NCBI GenBank assembly: GCA_027310975.1 | Contig: DAICZV010000002.1 | Coordinates: 1 to 31,107 of the forward strand | Reading direction: 5' to 3' | DNA from: a bacterium | Lineage (GTDB): Bacteria; Patescibacteriota; Minisyncoccia; UBA6257; GWB1-50-10 | DNA length: 31,107 bases | Shown here: piece after piece, positions 1 through 7,213 of the stretch | How positions within the stretch are numbered: the stretch's first letter is position 1 | Layout: each line of letters begins with the position of its first letter | The notes under the pieces: model-generated | What the model saw: the letters and a program-made list of their open reading frames with translations, nothing else | What the model was told of the DNA's origin: nothing | The model's database searches: none | Position numbers and translations under genes: made by a program

Positions 1-1
1 C

Positions 2-808
2 GGCTTGGCCCACATCGGGGTCATCAGAGTCCTGACCAAGGCCGGATTTAAAATTGACTATATCGCCGGCACATCCATGGGCGCGCTCGTGGGCGCCGTT
101 TACGCCGCGACGGGGGACCTGGATTTTCTTGAAAAGATGTTTGAATCCATCCGCGAGAAAGACGTCCTCTCAGTCCACAAGATTGCCAAGCACAAGGACG
201 GCCTGCTCTTTAAACCCAAGCATCCGGTGGAGCAGATGCTAGAAAAGCTCGTTGATGGAACGAAAGTGGAAGATTGCCGGATACCTTTTACGGCCGTGGC
301 GACAGACGCTACGACCGGCTTGAAGGTTCTGCTTGATAAGGGCGACCTGATCCAGGCCGTGCGGGCCAGTACCGCTTTGCCGACCATCCTGCCGCCCGTG
401 ACCATAAACGGACAAATCCTTATTGACGGCGGATTGATAGACCCGGTGCCCGCCGACGTGGTCAAAAAAATGGGGGCCGATTATGTCATCGCCGTGGATG
501 TTTCCAAGCGCTGGCCGAACATCACCAAGGACACCATGACCATCCGGGGGATTAAAACGGCCGTGGCCGACACCATCTCGGCTTTTGAGTTCCAATTGTC
601 CCGCGAGGTACTGAAGAAGGCCGACCTGGTCATTCGTCCCTTGATAGAGGACTACACGATCATGGATTTTGCCGCGGCCAAGGAGCTCATCACCGCCGGC
701 GAGAACGAGGCGACGCGATACATTCGGCAGATCCGCAAAGAGGCGGGGTATCCGGAATTGAAGAGGAACGGGTGGCAAAAATTCCTGGATTTCCTTACCG
801 AGGAATAA
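2..808 (+). CDS. Patatin-like phospholipase / RssA-type esterase, 5' end cut by window
   Basis: Serine lipid acyl hydrolase of the bacterial patatin family (RssA/YchK type), expected to cleave acyl esters of phospholipids with a Ser-Asp dyad. The nucleophile elbow GTSMGA (GxSxG) is near residue 23 of the visible part, and the dyad Asp sits in DGGLIDPVP near residue 146. The frame is open to the left edge (GLAHIGVIRVL), matching the family's Gly-rich oxyanion block, so the true start with the first glycines lies outside the window; the apparent TTG at base 5 is internal. The C-terminal part is helical and ends in a normal stop. The substrate cannot be told from sequence. Confidence 0.9.
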   Translation, partial: GLAHIGVIRVLTKAGFKIDYIAGTSMGALVGAVYAATGDLDFLEKMFESIREKDVLSVHKIAKHKDGLLFKPKHPVEQMLEKLVDGTKVEDCRIPFTAVATDATTGLKVLLDKGDLIQAVRASTALPTILPPVTINGQILIDGGLIDPVPADVVKKMGADYVIAVDVSKRWPNITKDTMTIRGIKTAVADTISAFEFQLSREVLKKADLVIRPLIEDYTIMDFAAAKELITAGENEATRYIRQIRKEAGYPELKRNGWQKFLDFLTEE

Positions 809-818
809 ACACGCTATC

Positions 819-840
819 AATCCGCCCCAGCCGGCGGATT
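819..840 (+). terminator. GC hairpin after the patatin gene
   Basis: AATCCGCC at 819-826 pairs perfectly with GGCGGATT at 833-840 over a 6-base loop, 11 bases after the stop codon. No T-run follows, so it may protect the 3' end or terminate weakly. The rest of 841-930 shows no gene. Confidence 0.35.
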
Positions 841-944
841 GCGCTCGCTCTCGGCCTCGCTCTCCCGCCTCACCGGCGGAAACCATGCCCGCTCGGCCTG
901 CGAGACGGTTTCTTCAGAACGCTGATCGCGTATTAGTCCAAAGC

Positions 945-2192
945 ATGGCAATGAAAAATCTTTATTCAAAAATGCCGGGAACGCCAGGCGTTTACATCAT
1001 GAAGGACGCCGCGGGGCGGGTGCTTTATGTCGGCAAAGCGGTCAATTTAAAGCGCCGCGTCTCCAGCTATTTTTTGCGTCCTCATGACAGCCGCATTGAC
1101 GGCTTAGTCCGCCGCATCAAGCGCATAGACCACAAGAATACCGACACGGCCATTGAAGCGCTCATCCTTGAATCGGCCCTCATCAAAAAATACCAGCCGC
1201 CCTTCAACGTTCTTGAGAAGGACGATAAGAGCTTTTTATACGTTGAGCTCACCAAAGAAAAATTCCCGCGCGTGATGCTCGTCCGCGGCAAGGACGCGCC
1301 ACACGGAAAGCGCTACGGGCCTTTTACGTCGGCCGCGAGCATCCGCGAGGCCCTGCGCCTCATCCGCCGCATCTTCCCTTATCCGACCCATCCCGCGCCG
1401 GATAAACCTTTGGCGCGGGCCTGCTTTGACTACGGCATTGGCCTTTGCCCGGGCACGTGCATCGGGGCGGTGAGCCGAACGGAGTATATGAAAAACATCC
1501 GGAATATTGAGCTGCTCTTTTCCGGCAAAAAATCCAGCATCGTGAAGAGGCTGGAAAGATCAATGAAAGAGGCGAGCCGGACGCTTGAGTTTGAAAAGGC
1601 GGAAAGGTACAAGCGCCAGCTCTTCGCCCTCCGCCACATCCAGGACGTAGCTTTAATAAAAGAAGAAGCTGGCCCGGCGTCTCCGCTCATCAGGCTGTCT
1701 CCGGGGCGACGCCCAAGTCTTAGCCTTCTTCGCGGAAATGCCGGGCCCGCTATTCGCATTGAGGGTTATGACATATCTAACATCAGCGGCACAAGCGCCG
1801 TCGGGTCAATGGTGGTCTTTGAAAACAATGAACCGGCCAAAAGCGAATACCGCAAGTTCAAGATAAGGACGGTCGGCCAGCCGGACGACTTCGCCATGCT
1901 CCAAGAGGTGATAGAGAGGCGCTTGAGGCATCATGAATGGCCATTACCCGACCTGATGCTCATAGATGGCGGAAAGGGCCAGGTAAGCGCCGTGAAGGCC
2001 ATGGTCGCAGAGAGCGGCCGCCGGATACCCGTCATCGGCCTCGCCAAAGGCCCGGAAAGAAAAAGGAACGACGTCGTGGGGAGCATCCCCGAGTTCACAA
2101 ATTTAAAAACCCTCATCCGGGTTAGGGATGAGGCGCATCGCTTTGCCATCGCGTATCACAAGAAGGTCAGGGCCAGGGGATTTTTTAGATAG
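945..2192 (+). CDS. uvrC: UvrC excinuclease subunit, short form without HhH domain
   Basis: Nuclease subunit of UvrABC nucleotide excision repair, making the incisions 3' and 5' of a lesion. Visible parts in order: GIY-YIG domain (GVY at residues 15-17, YVGK at 28-31), a UvrB-interacting UVR helix pair around 200-235, and the RNase H-like C-terminal nuclease with YDIS near 273, IDGGKGQ near 340 and DEAHRFA near 395. The protein is 415 residues against about 600 in model bacteria and stops right after the nuclease, so the tandem helix-hairpin-helix DNA-binding domain is absent. Start chosen at ATG 945, 8 bases after a possible -10 (TATTAG, 931-936); the upstream in-frame start at 885 would lie before this box. 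ATG 951 is an alternative. Confidence 0.93.
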   Translation: MAMKNLYSKMPGTPGVYIMKDAAGRVLYVGKAVNLKRRVSSYFLRPHDSRIDGLVRRIKRIDHKNTDTAIEALILESALIKKYQPPFNVLEKDDKSFLYVELTKEKFPRVMLVRGKDAPHGKRYGPFTSAASIREALRLIRRIFPYPTHPAPDKPLARACFDYGIGLCPGTCIGAVSRTEYMKNIRNIELLFSGKKSSIVKRLERSMKEASRTLEFEKAERYKRQLFALRHIQDVALIKEEAGPASPLIRLSPGRRPSLSLLRGNAGPAIRIEGYDISNISGTSAVGSMVVFENNEPAKSEYRKFKIRTVGQPDDFAMLQEVIERRLRHHEWPLPDLMLIDGGKGQVSAVKAMVAESGRRIPVIGLAKGPERKRNDVVGSIPEFTNLKTLIRVRDEAHRFAIAYHKKVRARGFFR

Positions 2193-2212
2193 GACCCGTC
2201 GGGTCTTCTATC

Positions 2213-2620
2213 CTACCTTCCCTCCGCTTGAGTTTCAGTTGGAGCGGTAACTTGCTCTTCCGGCTTGAGATAGGTATCGTTCAAATAATTGTCCGCCTCC
2301 GCTTTGAAAGCGGTCTCTTTTTCCGGGTCACCGAAGACCCGCGTGTTGAAATCCATGTCGTCCTTGATGTATTCGGCCACTTCCTTGGCCGCTTTTTCGC
2401 CATCCATGGCTGAAACCGTTTCCAGCGTTTTCTTCATGGTCGCGACGAATTCCTGGGAAACTAATCCCAGGTCTTTGTTCTTTATCCAATTCTGCACGTC
2501 TTCCCGGCTCTTAAAGGAGTCAAAAAGCTTGCCAGATATTTCGTACGGCTGGAGCAATCTCTCTTTTGCCTCCTGATTGTCCTCCGATTGAGCTCTTTTT
2601 TCCATAGCATTTCCAAACAT
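2213..2620 (-). CDS. Small acidic protein of unknown function
   Basis: A 135-residue soluble, charged, mainly helical protein with no signal peptide, membrane segment or Cys pair; I do not recognise the family. The start at 2620 (MFGNAMEK) is set by a promoter whose -10 ends 7 bases before it, so the mRNA would be leaderless; a longer start at 2656 would lie inside the -35 box. It is convergent with uvrC, leaving 20 bases between stops, and lies downstream of the DoxX-like gene on the same strand. The C-terminus ends in a Thr/Glu/Gln-rich tail. Confidence 0.7.
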   Translation of the reverse strand: MFGNAMEKRAQSEDNQEAKERLLQPYEISGKLFDSFKSREDVQNWIKNKDLGLVSQEFVATMKKTLETVSAMDGEKAAKEVAEYIKDDMDFNTRVFGDPEKETAFKAEADNYLNDTYLKPEEQVTAPTETQAEGR

Positions 2621-2627
2621 TGGCTCT

Positions 2628-2656
2628 ATTCTACACCATTCCGGCAAAAAATGCAA
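2628..2656 (-). promoter_or_regulatory. Promoter of the 2213-2620 gene
   Basis: On the minus strand TTGCAT (2656-2651), 17-base spacer, TAGAAT (2633-2628), then 7 bases to ATG. The geometry is that of a sigma70-type promoter giving a leaderless transcript. Confidence 0.65.
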
Positions 2657-2659
2657 CCG

Positions 2660-3751
2660 TCAAAGGACCGGCTCATAGTCTCTCTGCCTGGACAAAAACC
2701 CGCCTAAAGAATATTTATCGTAACCGTAGAAGATATAGGCGACGGGGATGCCGATGAGAATAATGTGCGGCCAAACTATCTCGCCGAAGAAGATCAAGGA
2801 AAGCGTGAGCCAAAACAGAAGGAAGGCGGAAGTGAAACGTATCTCAAAACCAAGGATGAAGAATAACCCGATGGATATTTCCACGAGCGCGGCGCCCACC
2901 ACGAGGAAATGGGGGCTGAAACCGAGAAGCTTGTCCAAGTGGTATTGCTCCACGGTCATAAGCGCCAAATTATTATGGATTATCTTGGCGTAAGCCGATG
3001 CGTAGATGAGGGCGGTGCCGAAAAGGACGCGTAGGAACATAAAGCTTCGCGGGACCAAATATTGCCGGAGCTTCTCAAACCGGCTTGGGTCGGCCGTCTC
3101 TGCCGATATGGCAAACCGGCGGCGCCCGGCAATCATGGCATCCACGCTAAACTCATGAGCGCCCAATATCAGCAGCACGATGATTTCGCCCAGATAGTTC
3201 ACGTAGGTAAGCATATAAATACCGTGGAACCAAATTGTGCAGCCGAAGATGATAAGGGCGATGAGAGCGGCCGGTCGCACCCATAATCCAATAATGGCAA
3301 GAGTTCCGAGAGCGATGAAGACAGCCGTGATGACGCCGGCAAGCGGCCCAAACGTGGACGCAAGCGGCAACTCCGGTCCAAAAGTCGCCTGATAATAGGC
3401 ACAGGCGAGAAAGGATGCCCCGATTGTAAGACGGGCGATAAGGGGACCGTATTTTTTCATGCGCCGCAGGACCGATGCCAGCCGCCGGCCTAAAGCAGGC
3501 CACATTGCCAGTAAATATACGCCTATCACGACCGCGACCGCGATCAACGCCCAAAGCACGAACTGTGAAGTATGCTCGCCTATGACGGAGAACATATTGA
3601 AAGAAGGCGTGTCCACGGCCTTGGCAATGGAAGACGACGAAAGAACATAAACCTCGTGGGCCGAGGCCAGGCTGGGCGCAAGCGTCAGCAATAAGAGGAA
3701 AGAGACGAGACCAAACCCCGCCAATTTTCTCCATATTGGCGCAAGGAGCAT
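2660..3751 (-). CDS. Polytopic membrane protein with two DoxX-like halves
   Basis: A 363-residue inner-membrane protein. An N-terminal hydrophobic segment ending ASAHEV (about residues 10-32) looks like a signal peptide or anchor, followed by a membrane helix near 65-85. Two similar four-helix blocks follow (about 100-210 and 230-350), each resembling the DoxX/MauE-type four-helix fold. DoxX relatives act in redox or thiol chemistry at the membrane, but no catalytic Cys pair is visible and no function can be assigned. The start fits an extended -10 (TGATATAAT, minus strand) 9 bases upstream. It diverges from the small gene at 3832. Confidence 0.7.
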   Translation of the reverse strand: MLLAPIWRKLAGFGLVSFLLLLTLAPSLASAHEVYVLSSSSIAKAVDTPSFNMFSVIGEHTSQFVLWALIAVAVVIGVYLLAMWPALGRRLASVLRRMKKYGPLIARLTIGASFLACAYYQATFGPELPLASTFGPLAGVITAVFIALGTLAIIGLWVRPAALIALIIFGCTIWFHGIYMLTYVNYLGEIIVLLILGAHEFSVDAMIAGRRRFAISAETADPSRFEKLRQYLVPRSFMFLRVLFGTALIYASAYAKIIHNNLALMTVEQYHLDKLLGFSPHFLVVGAALVEISIGLFFILGFEIRFTSAFLLFWLTLSLIFFGEIVWPHIILIGIPVAYIFYGYDKYSLGGFLSRQRDYEPVL

Positions 3752-3760
3752 AATACAGGA

Positions 3761-3786
3761 ATTATATCACATTAAACTGCTATAAT
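3761..3786. promoter_or_regulatory. Divergent pair of extended -10 promoters
   Basis: Minus strand: TGATATAAT at 3769-3761, 9 bases before the ATG of the DoxX-like gene. Plus strand: TGCTATAAT at 3778-3786, serving the small gene at 3832. Both have the TGn extension and no clear -35. Confidence 0.6.
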
Positions 3787-3831
3787 AGGATTAGAACGTT
3801 ACTGATAACTAATGGTGGAAAGGAGGTTATT

Positions 3832-3969
3832 ATGGCCACCATCACCGTCACGCGCGCACAGGTTGAAAAGCTCCTGGGAACCGGCGCTGCCAAGCACTCG
3901 GCGAAAACTCTCGCCCGGAACATCGGCGGCATCATAGCGAAAAAACTCTTCAATCAGAAGTACCGTTGA
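3832..3969 (+). CDS. Small gene, 45-residue first part (possibly frameshifted)
   Basis: ATG 3832 has a perfect Shine-Dalgarno (AGGAGG, 3821-3826, 5-base spacing) and a promoter (3778-3786). The 45-residue product is basic and helical (MATITVTRAQVEK...), ending at TGA 3967. A second coding-looking frame begins before this stop (3938) and runs on to 4129, just before a strong terminator. The two pieces are probably one gene of about 97 residues joined by a +1 shift near a run of six A (3940-3945), or one with a base error there. I do not recognise either part. Confidence 0.6.
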   Translation: MATITVTRAQVEKLLGTGAAKHSAKTLARNIGGIIAKKLFNQKYR

Positions 3970-4129
3970 CCTGGAGAAGATCGCCGTCAACAAGCACTGG
4001 GATGGGAAGTTTATAGATATGACCTTCGTGCAGAGTGCTGACCCGCAATCCACCGATGCTACGGTCGCCGCTACCGCAGATAGCATCAAGCGATTTTTTG
4101 AAAACCCGGAAGCTAATTCGGACCTGTAA
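3938..4129 (+). pseudogene. Second part of the 3832 gene, in the +1 frame
   Basis: The frame is open from 3938 to TAA 4127-4129. The translation after about 3962 looks protein-like (STVDLEKIAVNKHW..., then an acidic helical end). It has no convincing start: the first ATG is 4019 with no Shine-Dalgarno. It ends one base before the terminator stem, as expected of a true 3' end. Best read as the C-terminal half of the preceding gene after a frame change; whether that is mutation, sequencing error or programmed shifting cannot be decided here. Confidence 0.45.
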
Positions 4130-4164
4130 GGCCTGTCGTCAACATTGAGACAGGCCATTTTTTT
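4130..4164 (+). terminator. Intrinsic terminator
   Basis: GGCCTGTC (4130-4137) pairs perfectly with GACAGGCC (4149-4156) over an 11-base loop, followed by ATTTTTTT. Confidence 0.85.
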
Positions 4165-4191
4165 GACTAATAAAAGCTTTTCTGGTTTAAT
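4163..4191 (+). promoter_or_regulatory. Probable typA promoter
   Basis: TTGACT (4163-4168), 17-base spacer, TTTAAT (4186-4191). It starts directly after the previous terminator and would give a leader of about 150 bases before typA. Confidence 0.5.
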
Positions 4192-4205
4192 GAACTGCGA
4201 ACCAA

Positions 4206-4227
4206 GATCCGCTGCGGGTCGTTTTTT
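4206..4227 (+). terminator. Terminator-like hairpin in the typA leader (attenuator candidate)
   Basis: GATCCG (4206-4211) pairs with CGGGTC (4215-4220), including one G-U pair, with a 3-base loop and then GTTTTTT. It lies about 10-30 bases after the predicted transcription start and 120 bases before typA, so read-through would be needed to express the gene. Confidence 0.45.
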
Positions 4228-4263
4228 AACTCCTGAAGCGACTTTTGATAAAGCTTATGAGGG

Positions 4264-4330
4264 CGGCAATTTGAAAAAGTGCGTAAGACTTGGCCAAGCG
4301 GCCCGGAGCGCTCACTTTTTCAATTTGCCG
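4264..4330 (+). repeat. Structured repeat element, copy 1 (typA leader)
   Basis: Left arm 4264-4281 and right arm 4313-4330 are inverted repeats, 17 of 18 positions paired. The 31-base core 4282-4312 is identical to copy 3 and differs from copy 2 only at its first and last bases. The element ends 17 bases before the typA ATG. The inner arm AAAAAGTG/CACTTTTT and the core are shared by all copies; the outer arms are not. Confidence 0.85.
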
Positions 4331-4347
4331 ACCTCATCAACAAGGTT

Positions 4348-6171
4348 ATGGATAAAAAAGAGATACGTAACATCGCAATAATAGCGCACGTAGACCACGG
4401 GAAGACCACCTTGGTGGATGCGCTTTTAAAGCAATCCGAAGGGTTTCGGATGAAGAGCGACGCGCCCCAGGAGCTCATTATGGACTCCAACGAGCTGGAA
4501 CGGGAACGGGGCATCACCATCTTCTCCAAGAACGCCGCCGTGCACCACGGCGGGATGAAGATAAACATCGTGGATACGCCCGGCCACGCCGACTTCGGCG
4601 GCGAAGTGGAGCGCATCATGCGCATGGTGGACGGCGTCCTGCTCCTCGTGGACGCGAAGGAAGGGCCGATGCCGCAGACGAAATTCGTCCTCCGGAAGGC
4701 CATTCAAGCCGGCCACAAGGTCATCGTCGTCATCAACAAGATAGACAAGCCGGACGCGCGGCCGGACTGGGTGCTGAACGCCACCTACGATCTTTTTATT
4801 GAACTGGGCGCGACGGACGAGCAGATAGAATTTCCGGTGATCTACGCCTCGGCTGTCCAGGGCAAGGCGGGGCTCAAATCCGACCTCAAGGAAATGAAGG
4901 ATGTCCAGCCGATATTTGACGCCATCCTTTCCTACGTTCCGGCACCGGTCTCCGACGACGCTTCTCCGCTCCAAATGCTCACCGTGAGCCTCATTTACGA
5001 CAAATACAAAGGCAAGGTGGCCGTCGGCCGCATCTACGCCGGAAAGATAAGAAAGGGGATGACGGTCGCCCACATCAACCGTAAAGGAGAGATAAATAAA
5101 GCCCAGCTCTCGGCCGTGATGCTCTTTGACGGCCTGGCGCGCGTGGACGTGGATGAAGCCGCCTCCGGCGACATCGCGGCCCTCGCCGGCATTCCGGATA
5201 TCTCCATCGGCGAGACCATCGCCGACGCGGAAAATCCGAAAGCCCTGCCCGTCATCCACATAGACGAACCAACCATTAAAATGACCTTCGGCGTGAATAC
5301 TTCGCCCTTCGCCGGCAAGGAAGGCCAGTACACCACGTCCCGGAACATTAAAGAGCGCCTGGAACACGAACTGGAGACCGACGTGGCGCTTTCCGTTACG
5401 CCCACGGAATCCTTTGACAGCTGGACGGTCGCCGGCCGCGGCGAGCTCCACCTCGCTATTCTCATTGAAAAAATGCGGCGCGAGGGATTTGAACTGGAGG
5501 TTTCCAAACCGCAGGTCATATTTCATGAAGAGGGCGGCAAAAAAACGGAGCCGATGGAATTGGTTTCCGTGGAAGTACCCGAGGCCTACGCCGGCGTTGT
5601 CATTGAAATGCTTGGCAAGCGCTTGGGGGTGATGAAGGATATGCGAGTGGACGGCGGCACGAATTATTTGGACTTCGCCATACCCACGCGGGGGCTCATC
5701 GGCATCCGGAACGAATTCCTGACGGCGACCAAGGGTACCGGAATTATGAACTCTATTTTCCTTGGCTACGAACATTACAAGGGCGATCTGCGGGACGACA
5801 CTCACGGTTCCATCGTGAACACTACGAACGGCACGACGAACAATTACGGTCTGGTGGCCGCCCAAGGGCGGGGCAAGCTCTTCGTCGGGGACGGCGTTCC
5901 GGTCTACGAAGGCATGGTGGTCGGAGTAAACGCCAAAGCCGGCGACATTCCGGTGAACGCCTGCCGGGCCCGCGAACTCACGAACTTCCGCGCCAAGAAC
6001 GAGGGGTTGAGCGACCAATTGGAGGTACCGCTCACGCTCACGCTGGAAGACGCCTTGAACTATATCGGCGACGACGAACTGGTGGAAGTGACGCCGACCA
6101 ATGTCCGCATTCGGAAAAAACTCCTTACCGACAACGAAAGGCGCAAGGCAAAAAGAGCGAATGGTGAATAA
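4348..6171 (+). CDS. typA: Translational GTPase TypA/BipA
   Basis: Ribosome-binding GTPase of the EF-G-like class that helps large-subunit assembly and growth under cold or stress conditions. G1 is AHVDHGKTT (residues 13-21), the switch-II motif DTPGH is near 75, NKID near 130, and the C-terminal half has the EF-G-like and BipA-specific domains (RGLIGIRNEFL, then GTTNNYGL). The length from ATG 4348 is 607 residues, the usual length of the family. The longer in-frame start at 4279 is rejected because its codons come from the repeat element. No clear Shine-Dalgarno precedes it. The leader carries a possible attenuator and copy 1 of the structured repeat. Confidence 0.96.
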   Translation: MDKKEIRNIAIIAHVDHGKTTLVDALLKQSEGFRMKSDAPQELIMDSNELERERGITIFSKNAAVHHGGMKINIVDTPGHADFGGEVERIMRMVDGVLLLVDAKEGPMPQTKFVLRKAIQAGHKVIVVINKIDKPDARPDWVLNATYDLFIELGATDEQIEFPVIYASAVQGKAGLKSDLKEMKDVQPIFDAILSYVPAPVSDDASPLQMLTVSLIYDKYKGKVAVGRIYAGKIRKGMTVAHINRKGEINKAQLSAVMLFDGLARVDVDEAASGDIAALAGIPDISIGETIADAENPKALPVIHIDEPTIKMTFGVNTSPFAGKEGQYTTSRNIKERLEHELETDVALSVTPTESFDSWTVAGRGELHLAILIEKMRREGFELEVSKPQVIFHEEGGKKTEPMELVSVEVPEAYAGVVIEMLGKRLGVMKDMRVDGGTNYLDFAIPTRGLIGIRNEFLTATKGTGIMNSIFLGYEHYKGDLRDDTHGSIVNTTNGTTNNYGLVAAQGRGKLFVGDGVPVYEGMVVGVNAKAGDIPVNACRARELTNFRAKNEGLSDQLEVPLTLTLEDALNYIGDDELVEVTPTNVRIRKKLLTDNERRKAKRANGE

Positions 6172-6190
6172 ATTTGGACCCTTGTATAAT
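6162..6190 (+). promoter_or_regulatory. Promoter before the inverted repeat
   Basis: TGGTGA (6162-6167), 17-base spacer, TATAAT (6185-6190), overlapping the end of typA. Transcription would start near 6197, immediately before the 19-bp inverted repeat. Confidence 0.5.
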
Positions 6191-6199
6191 GAGGTGAAA

Positions 6200-6265
6200 C
6201 CCCGCACCTTTGGAAGATCACAAAGCTAATACATTGCGTTTTTAAAATCTTCCAAAGGTGCGGGG
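6200..6265 (+). repeat. Perfect 19-bp inverted repeat in a leader
   Basis: Bases 6200-6218 and 6247-6265 are exact reverse complements, separated by 28 AT-rich bases. Neither strand has a T-run after the stem, so it is not a standard terminator. It fills most of the 5' leader of the Cys-rich gene at 6290. Confidence 0.85.
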
Positions 6266-6289
6266 AAAGGTCGCTAAATTTTCAAACAT

Positions 6290-6625
6290 ATGGATATGAA
6301 GAACGAAGGCCATCCCGAGGGATGCCGGTGCACGCTTTGCCAGGGCGGCAAGTGCGAGATGTGCGGAGAAAAGCACTGCCCGTGCCACGGCTTCGGCGGT
6401 TGCGGTTATGGCTACGGCTTCGGCTGCCGGCGGCACGTTATCGTCAGGGTCATCCTGGCCGTCATCATCGCCTGCGCCATCTTTTGGATCGGCGTCCGCG
6501 TTGGAGCTTTTATGGGTTTCGGCGGTTACGGCGGCGACTACCGAATGATGCGCGGCGGCTATTACCCGATGATGGGGTATTGGCAAAACGGCGCGGTTCC
6601 GGCCGCGACATCAACGGCTCAATAA
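6290..6625 (+). CDS. Cys-rich, single-helix membrane protein with Gly/Tyr/Met-rich tail
   Basis: A 111-residue protein of unknown function. Residues 12-46 hold about nine Cys with two His (CRCTLCQGGKCEMCGEKHCPC, then GGCGYGYGFGC), suggesting a zinc or other metal site. One membrane helix follows at about 49-70 (VIVRVILAVIIACAIFWIGV), and the rest is rich in Gly, Tyr and Met. The alternative start at 6296 gives two fewer residues. There is no good Shine-Dalgarno; the gene follows a long inverted repeat and ends before a strong terminator, so it is probably its own transcript. It lies next to the flavin redox cluster, but a link is only a guess. Confidence 0.65.
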   Translation: MDMKNEGHPEGCRCTLCQGGKCEMCGEKHCPCHGFGGCGYGYGFGCRRHVIVRVILAVIIACAIFWIGVRVGAFMGFGGYGGDYRMMRGGYYPMMGYWQNGAVPAATSTAQ

Positions 6626-6640
6626 ACATTGCACCGCGAT

Positions 6641-6673
6641 GCGAAAAAACGCCCTAAATGGGCGTTTTTTCGC
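6641..6673 (+). terminator. Intrinsic terminator, bidirectional
   Basis: GCGAAAAAACGCCC (6641-6654) and its exact complement at 6660-6673 enclose a 5-base loop; the stem itself contains six A and six T, so it can work in both directions. Confidence 0.85.
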
Positions 6674-6711
6674 ACCAAAAAACGGCCAAATGGCGTATTA
6701 AAGTAAACTCA

Positions 6712-7212
6712 ATGAAGAAGATATTCCTATCACTGTCACTCATAGCGGCTTTTTTTGTTTACATCGCCTTTAAGAGGTTTGACGGAGAAGGCGCCATCCG
6801 GCCAGCGACTAATCCCGCAGCCAGCTCCGGAACGCCGCCGTCAAGCCCATCGGCTCCCGTCGCCACTTCCGCGCCGTCGGCAGCCGTTACGACGCAGCCA
6901 GCACCAGCGCCCGCTCAACCTCAAGGCCAATATAAAAATGGCAATTACATCGGCAGCGTCGCGGACGCCTACTTCGGGAACGTCCAGGTCAAAGCGGTCA
7001 TTAAGAACGGCGCCATCGCCGACGTGCAGTTTCTGCAGTATCCGAACACTCACAGTTATTCCATTGAGGTCAATTCCCAAGCCATGCCATACCTAACGCA
7101 GGAAGCGGTCCAATCCCAAAATGCGAACGTGGATATAATCTCCGGCGCCACCCAGACGAGCCTGGCCTTTATTCAATCGCTCGGCGACGCTTTAGCGCAG
7201 GCAAAAAACTAA
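6712..7212 (+). CDS. Membrane-anchored extracytosolic FMN-binding domain protein
   Basis: A 166-residue protein: an N-terminal signal/anchor helix (about residues 4-20), a long Pro/Ala/Ser/Thr-rich linker (about 30-75), then an FMN-binding domain as in NqrC, RnfG and related electron carriers. The flavinylation motif SGAT is at residues 144-147, preceded by an Asp (VDIISGAT); Thr147 would carry FMN through a phosphoester bond. The next gene, one base later, is the flavin transferase ApbE that makes this bond. Start 6712 is chosen because TAAAGT (6699-6704) ends 7 bases before it; the longer start at 6658 lies inside the terminator. Confidence 0.88.
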   Translation: MKKIFLSLSLIAAFFVYIAFKRFDGEGAIRPATNPAASSGTPPSSPSAPVATSAPSAAVTTQPAPAPAQPQGQYKNGNYIGSVADAYFGNVQVKAVIKNGAIADVQFLQYPNTHSYSIEVNSQAMPYLTQEAVQSQNANVDIISGATQTSLAFIQSLGDALAQAKN

Positions 7213-7213
7213 A

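Noticed and set aside
4145..4381. Short frame across the typA leader sharing a VRLGQAARSAHFF stretch with a frame at 21189
   Set aside because: The shared residues come only from the structured repeat read in the same frame. It overlaps typA and has no ribosome site; the DNA element, not a peptide, is what is conserved.
4426..6207. 593-codon open frame on the minus strand opposite typA
   Set aside because: It mirrors typA codons, has a His/Arg/Val-rich composition without motifs, and typA is a clear full-length gene. Long antisense frames are common in GC-rich genes.
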